A stretch of DNA of 64,000 nucleotides from Pegea sp. RAD2-039 (lineage: Eukaryota; Chordata; Thaliacea; Salpida; Salpidae), in assembly GCA_034620365.1 (NCBI GenBank), contig JAQGEQ010000299.1, forward strand, positions 992,001-1,056,000. The letters run 5' to 3'. Shown piece after piece: positions 60,001 through 64,000 of the stretch. Both the position numbers and the translations under genes were made by a program. The notes beneath the pieces were generated by a model. It searched no databases. It was not told the DNA's origin and was given only the letters and a program-made list of their open reading frames with translations. Each line of letters starts with the position of its first letter. Position 1 is the first letter of the stretch.

Positions 60001-60239
60001 GATGGTTGATTTTATTTGTATTTAAATGTTTATATACCAATTTGATATTTAGTATCAAAATGAGTTTGATTATTGTATTTTGTTTTGAAATTTTCAAACA
60101 AAATACAAACATTTACTGGTAAATGAAAGTAAAAGATTGAAAAATGTTAATAAGAGAAATTGGATTATTTATTTATTTGCTAATTCATCAGAGTTTCGAA
60201 GAAAGGTTCTCAAAGAATTTCCTTAGAGAACAGTTTCAC
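51010..60239. other. Gene desert, AT-rich
   Basis: Over 9 kb upstream of CSN4 with no reading frame, splice-flanked exon or RNA gene that I can support. Its start should contain the CSN4 promoter. A mildly GC-richer stretch lies near 59.15-59.6 kb. Confidence 0.5.
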
Positions 60240-61330
60240 AAATGAAATAAATAACTCCCTCTTAGTCATACATAAGTATGTTTGTTCGTTGCTACTTCAA
60301 ACGTTTTAATCAACAATTCTTATCGTTTGCTTGCTCGCCTTATCGTTTACATTGTGACCAAATAAACACAAATACAATTGGAACGAGAGCCATCTAATGT
60401 GTCCCTTTCCCTCTCTCGACACAAAGCTATTAAAACCCTATTTTCATGTTGCTTTGTTTTGTGTGAACCTTTTTGTGTGTCATTGACACCCAATACATAA
60501 GACAAATCGTTATTCAGGGACATCTAACGAAAACGGTCTTTCACGAAGTATGAGGTGATGTTGAAGACAGATGCATGAGTCGTATTCGTACATTTAGGCG
60601 GCATAGAATACAAATAGAGTGTTCGTGCTTCAACAATGCTGGTCGCGTACCCGGAAATTATGTTTTCGATGTTTGAATGTGCCTTGCGGCAAATATCTTT
60701 CATCCGTTGGATACGCCACCATCTGTACGAGTGATATGAACTCCCGTTTCTCCTTACTTACCTCTTTCTAACTACATCTGAGCGTCTTGTATCTACTTTT
60801 GGCGCCCTTTGCTTTCAAAGCAGTTTTTTGCATTATTTACTTGTTTCAACTCTATTTACACTTTCTGCTTTCAATTATAGCTCACCACATTCCTTCTTAT
60901 GGACACCTCGGGACTATTGTCTAAATGTTTGTAATGCTTGGGCTTGGTCTGCTTATACTTGCAGGTAAAGAGGAAGATACAAGAAAAGAGTGATTCTGAG
61001 ATACAAACGCGATAGAGCAAGTTGTTTAAGATGTTTGGTTTAGCCAACCGCATTCTAACACAAAACCATTTTTGTTTATTAAAAAACATAGAAATAAAAA
61101 GTTGAGCAACACCGACTTGTCACCTTCACAAAGAATGAGTTGAAAGAGATGGTTACTAGCACACTGCTATCAACAAACTAACCCAGAAAAAGTCCTTGGC
61201 ACAAGTGTATGGGGGCATGTCTACGTGAGCATAACTCTTTTTTTCGGCAGTTTATTTGCAAATAATTACTTTGATATTTCGTCAGCGCTTATAGCAGTAA
61301 GTCACATGACAATATACGAGTAAGATTTTT
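60240..61330. promoter_or_regulatory. GC-richer noncoding island, possible enhancer
   Basis: About 1 kb of clearly higher complexity and GC than the desert around it, without a believable gene. Two copies of CTTATCGTTT lie 20 bp apart (60319 and 60339), giving GATA-type sites. They are followed at 60360 by AAATAAACACA, a forkhead-type site. This clustering is what an enhancer of a gene outside the window could look like. The binding factors are inferred from motif shape only. Confidence 0.35.
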
Positions 61331-64000
61331 AAATAGAAGAACTTCTTGCTGAAAGATTTGATCTATTCACAAGAAGAAGGGTACTAATGAGACATCACAT
61401 TTGTATCTTCTTTTTTAAATCATCAAATCTTCAGATTTTGAAATAGCGTAAGATCAAATTTTATTTTAAATTCTGGCTAAATAATTATTGCAAAAAGAAA
61501 AATGAATCTTTTGGGAAAAAAATAAACTTCATAAAAGTGCTTTAAAACCTAAAATTTATAAATTATTATTTTATAAATACTTTTATAAATGTTTTATTTT
61601 CATTATTTGATCGATAATATTTACATCAGTCTTTTATTATCGATTATTTATCTGTATCGTTTATTTACATTTTAAACAAAGGCAAACGAGATAAACTTTT
61701 AAAGTCAGAATCATCAAAAAATTTCTTGTATTGATACTATCTGTCAGAAATCAATTTTTTAAGTAAGATTCGTTTAAAGAAGAAAATAAACAGTTTTATA
61801 TGAAAATAGTTTTCACATATCTTAGTCTATTTTTATAAACTTTTAATTTTTATAACTTGCAGTTGAAAATTATAAAACTGTGATGTAAACTGAAAGTTCT
61901 ATAGTTTTAGGTAAAGTAAAAGTTTGTTAATTTTTTTTTGTTTTTTATTTTTGTAGTAGAGTTAAACTGTATGTTGCAGTTGTTTATAATAATGACAAAA
62001 ACATTTTGTATTTAGTGTACTTAGATGATATTTGTGTGATTTAGTTTTGGTTTCTATTTGGATTATTTAAAATTCAGATTTGACTATTTCTTCTGTTACT
62101 TAAAATTTCGTTGAATCTTTGAAAGATAAGAAATAAGTTTATTTTGGTAAAAATATTTATTAATCTCTTTACAGTAAACCATTTGAAAAAATGAAAAGTG
62201 TTCAGATATCAAATAAAAGCTTGATGGTTTTATGGAAGAAAATCTAATAACTTAAACATTCATTATTGTGCTGCTTAGCCTAAAAGTACGTGCAATATTA
62301 CTAGAAAAAAACGAATTTCTAACTTTTGAAAGTAAATATTGGTTTCATTCATCATTTGCTAATTTTACATTTCTATAAAAGTTAATTTGACGATTTTTTC
62401 AAATATTATTTGCTGGTTTGTGTTTTCAAACTTGTTAAAAATCTCTCTGAATGAGTTTCACCCAACCTTATATTTATTTGCAAACATCTGTAGTGAATGA
62501 ATGGAAAATAAGTAAAAATATAAAGAAGTGTTTGATGATTATGTTATTGTTTAAATGTCGGATTTGTCCTTTAAGTTTTTCATAACATTTAGAAAAGGTC
62601 AAAGTTGAATAAACAAGTTTTTAACTCAACAAAACCTGTATTTACAAATATGTTTACCTTTTTCACAATATAACAAAGGTAACACCTATTTTTTTCAAGC
62701 TTTTTATGATGATCAAAGTTTGAAATCTAAGTGGTAATAATCTTACTGGTGTATTGGATTAATTTATTATTTTATTGTGGTATAATTTATGATAAAAAGA
62801 TTTTTTTCTGTTTGAAAATACTTGTTGGGATTTGTTCAATAAATTGTATTATTTGTAACATTTTTTTACCAATTTACTTTTTATGCTGTTATATTTTTCA
62901 TTAAATCTTATGCTTGTTTCAAGATCTGTTAATTCGCTTTTATTGTTGTATTTTTAATCAATTTAAGACTGCAGTTTCATCAGATAATTTAATTTTATTT
63001 TTATCATTTTCAAATGGCTCCATGAGTCTTATCAAAGCAATATCTATTTATCATTAATATTACTAACTCTATATATTTTAGCAAACATTCTAAATAGAAT
63101 TATCAGCAAAGATGAAACTTAATCTTTGAACAGTGAACATTTTTGAAAACTTATTTTGTATTTATTACAACTAGTTCAGTTTTCGATTTTAACGCTCTAG
63201 TTTAAAACTTGAATTAAATTTCTTTTATTTAAAAAAATGACTGATAGAAAATTGTAGCAAACAAAATAATTGTTATATTAATTATTATTCTAAAAAGCTA
63301 TTTAATTTTATATTTAGGAATATATCTTACTTACCAATTTTTTTAATTTTCTCTGCAAAAAACAATTCTTAGTTTTAGCAGAACGAAAATATTATTAAAC
63401 AGACAATGTTGACAAATACAAAACGTTATTTTTTTCAGTTTATTGTTATGATATATTCTATGAGTTTATTTTCAGGCTAATTTAAAATCATTTATTTTAT
63501 GGTATTATTTATAAAGTTCATTTAAATTATTCAGCAACAAATCTGTGTTTAATTTATGAATTCAAAAAATGCCAAAAATGGCGATAATTTCGGCTTTTAT
63601 CAAACTTTTCTTTGTTTTTATATTTATAGATTTTATTTGAATTTTAATAATGATAATATTAACGTTTTAATCGTGAACTAAGTAAAAGATTGCCAATTTT
63701 ATTGAAAGTTTATCAATTTAAATTTAAATAAAAAAGATAAATGATTTTATTCTTTACTAAACAACTTTGTTGCATTTTCAATTTTCGCATTTTGTTTTAA
63801 ACCACTATTTATTGTCTAATAACCTTTTTTTTAGTTAAACTGTTGTGTAGTTTGAAAATGCTTAAATTTGTTGGCTGGAAAAACTGCTGTATATTTCTTA
63901 GTTTCTTCTTGAAGGAAAATTGTTGATGTATTTTGTAAATAAGTTTATCTAAATAGTGTTTTTGAATTTCAAATCAAAGCTATATTTATTCATTTGTTTA
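61331..64000. other. AT-rich noncoding stretch to the window end
   Basis: Strongly AT-rich with homopolymer runs and only short chance reading frames. Nothing was recognised. Confidence 0.5.

Noticed and set aside
60871-61089. 72-residue minus-strand frame in the GC-richer island
   Set aside because: No recognisable family and no splice or promoter support; more likely chance in noncoding sequence.
1-64000. tRNA and rRNA genes
   Set aside because: No T-loop-like GGTTCGAATCC with matching arms and no rRNA core was found by eye; a tRNAscan or Rfam search would be decisive.

Overview
This is nuclear DNA of an AT-rich invertebrate animal. Seven protein genes are supported. Five have spliced structures with GT-AG introns, many only about 45-60 bp long. 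Their families point to a metazoan: SLC10 solute carriers, a BIG-type ARF exchange factor, TMEM161, COP9 subunit 4 and a SHIPPO-type ciliary protein. The phylum cannot be fixed from the sequence. The short introns and AT-rich gene deserts would suit a tunicate, a flatworm or several other lineages, and this is only an impression.

Layout. 1-9.6 kb holds two tandem SLC10 transporter genes on the minus strand. Their cores are about 99% identical, introns included, but their 5' and 3' ends have diverged. An antisense, decayed LINE sits in intron 1 of the first copy. 11.8-23.4 kb is a 37-exon BIG1/BIG2 (ARFGEF) gene on the minus strand. I rebuilt it exon by exon to a 1,728-residue frame. One of its introns is almost entirely a 3.3-kb array of a 28-bp repeat, and its central part is far richer in GC than the surroundings. 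26.3-27.8 kb is TMEM161 on the plus strand, with its coding part in one exon. 31.6-37.3 kb (minus) is a 14-exon gene for a 277-residue secreted acidic protein with Ser-Gly sites typical of proteoglycan cores and an RGD. I do not recognise it as any known family. 42.5-45.2 kb (minus) is a 9-exon SHIPPO/STPG-type protein. 48.3-49.5 kb (minus) is a DUSP23-like phosphatase that has lost its catalytic residues. 49.8-51.0 kb (minus) is an intronless CSN4. From 51 kb to the end I see no gene, only one GC-richer patch near 60.2-61.3 kb that could be regulatory.

The genes do not form a pathway. BIG acts in Golgi/endosome traffic, CSN4 in cullin deneddylation, TMEM161 and SLC10 in membranes, and STPG in cilia or sperm tails. 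The exon chains given for the five spliced genes each sum to a multiple of three with matching phases, which is the main internal check on them. The most novel candidates are the proteoglycan-like gene and the dead phosphatase, followed by the repeat-filled intron, the gene conversion between the SLC10 copies and the CTCF-like motifs in BIG introns.
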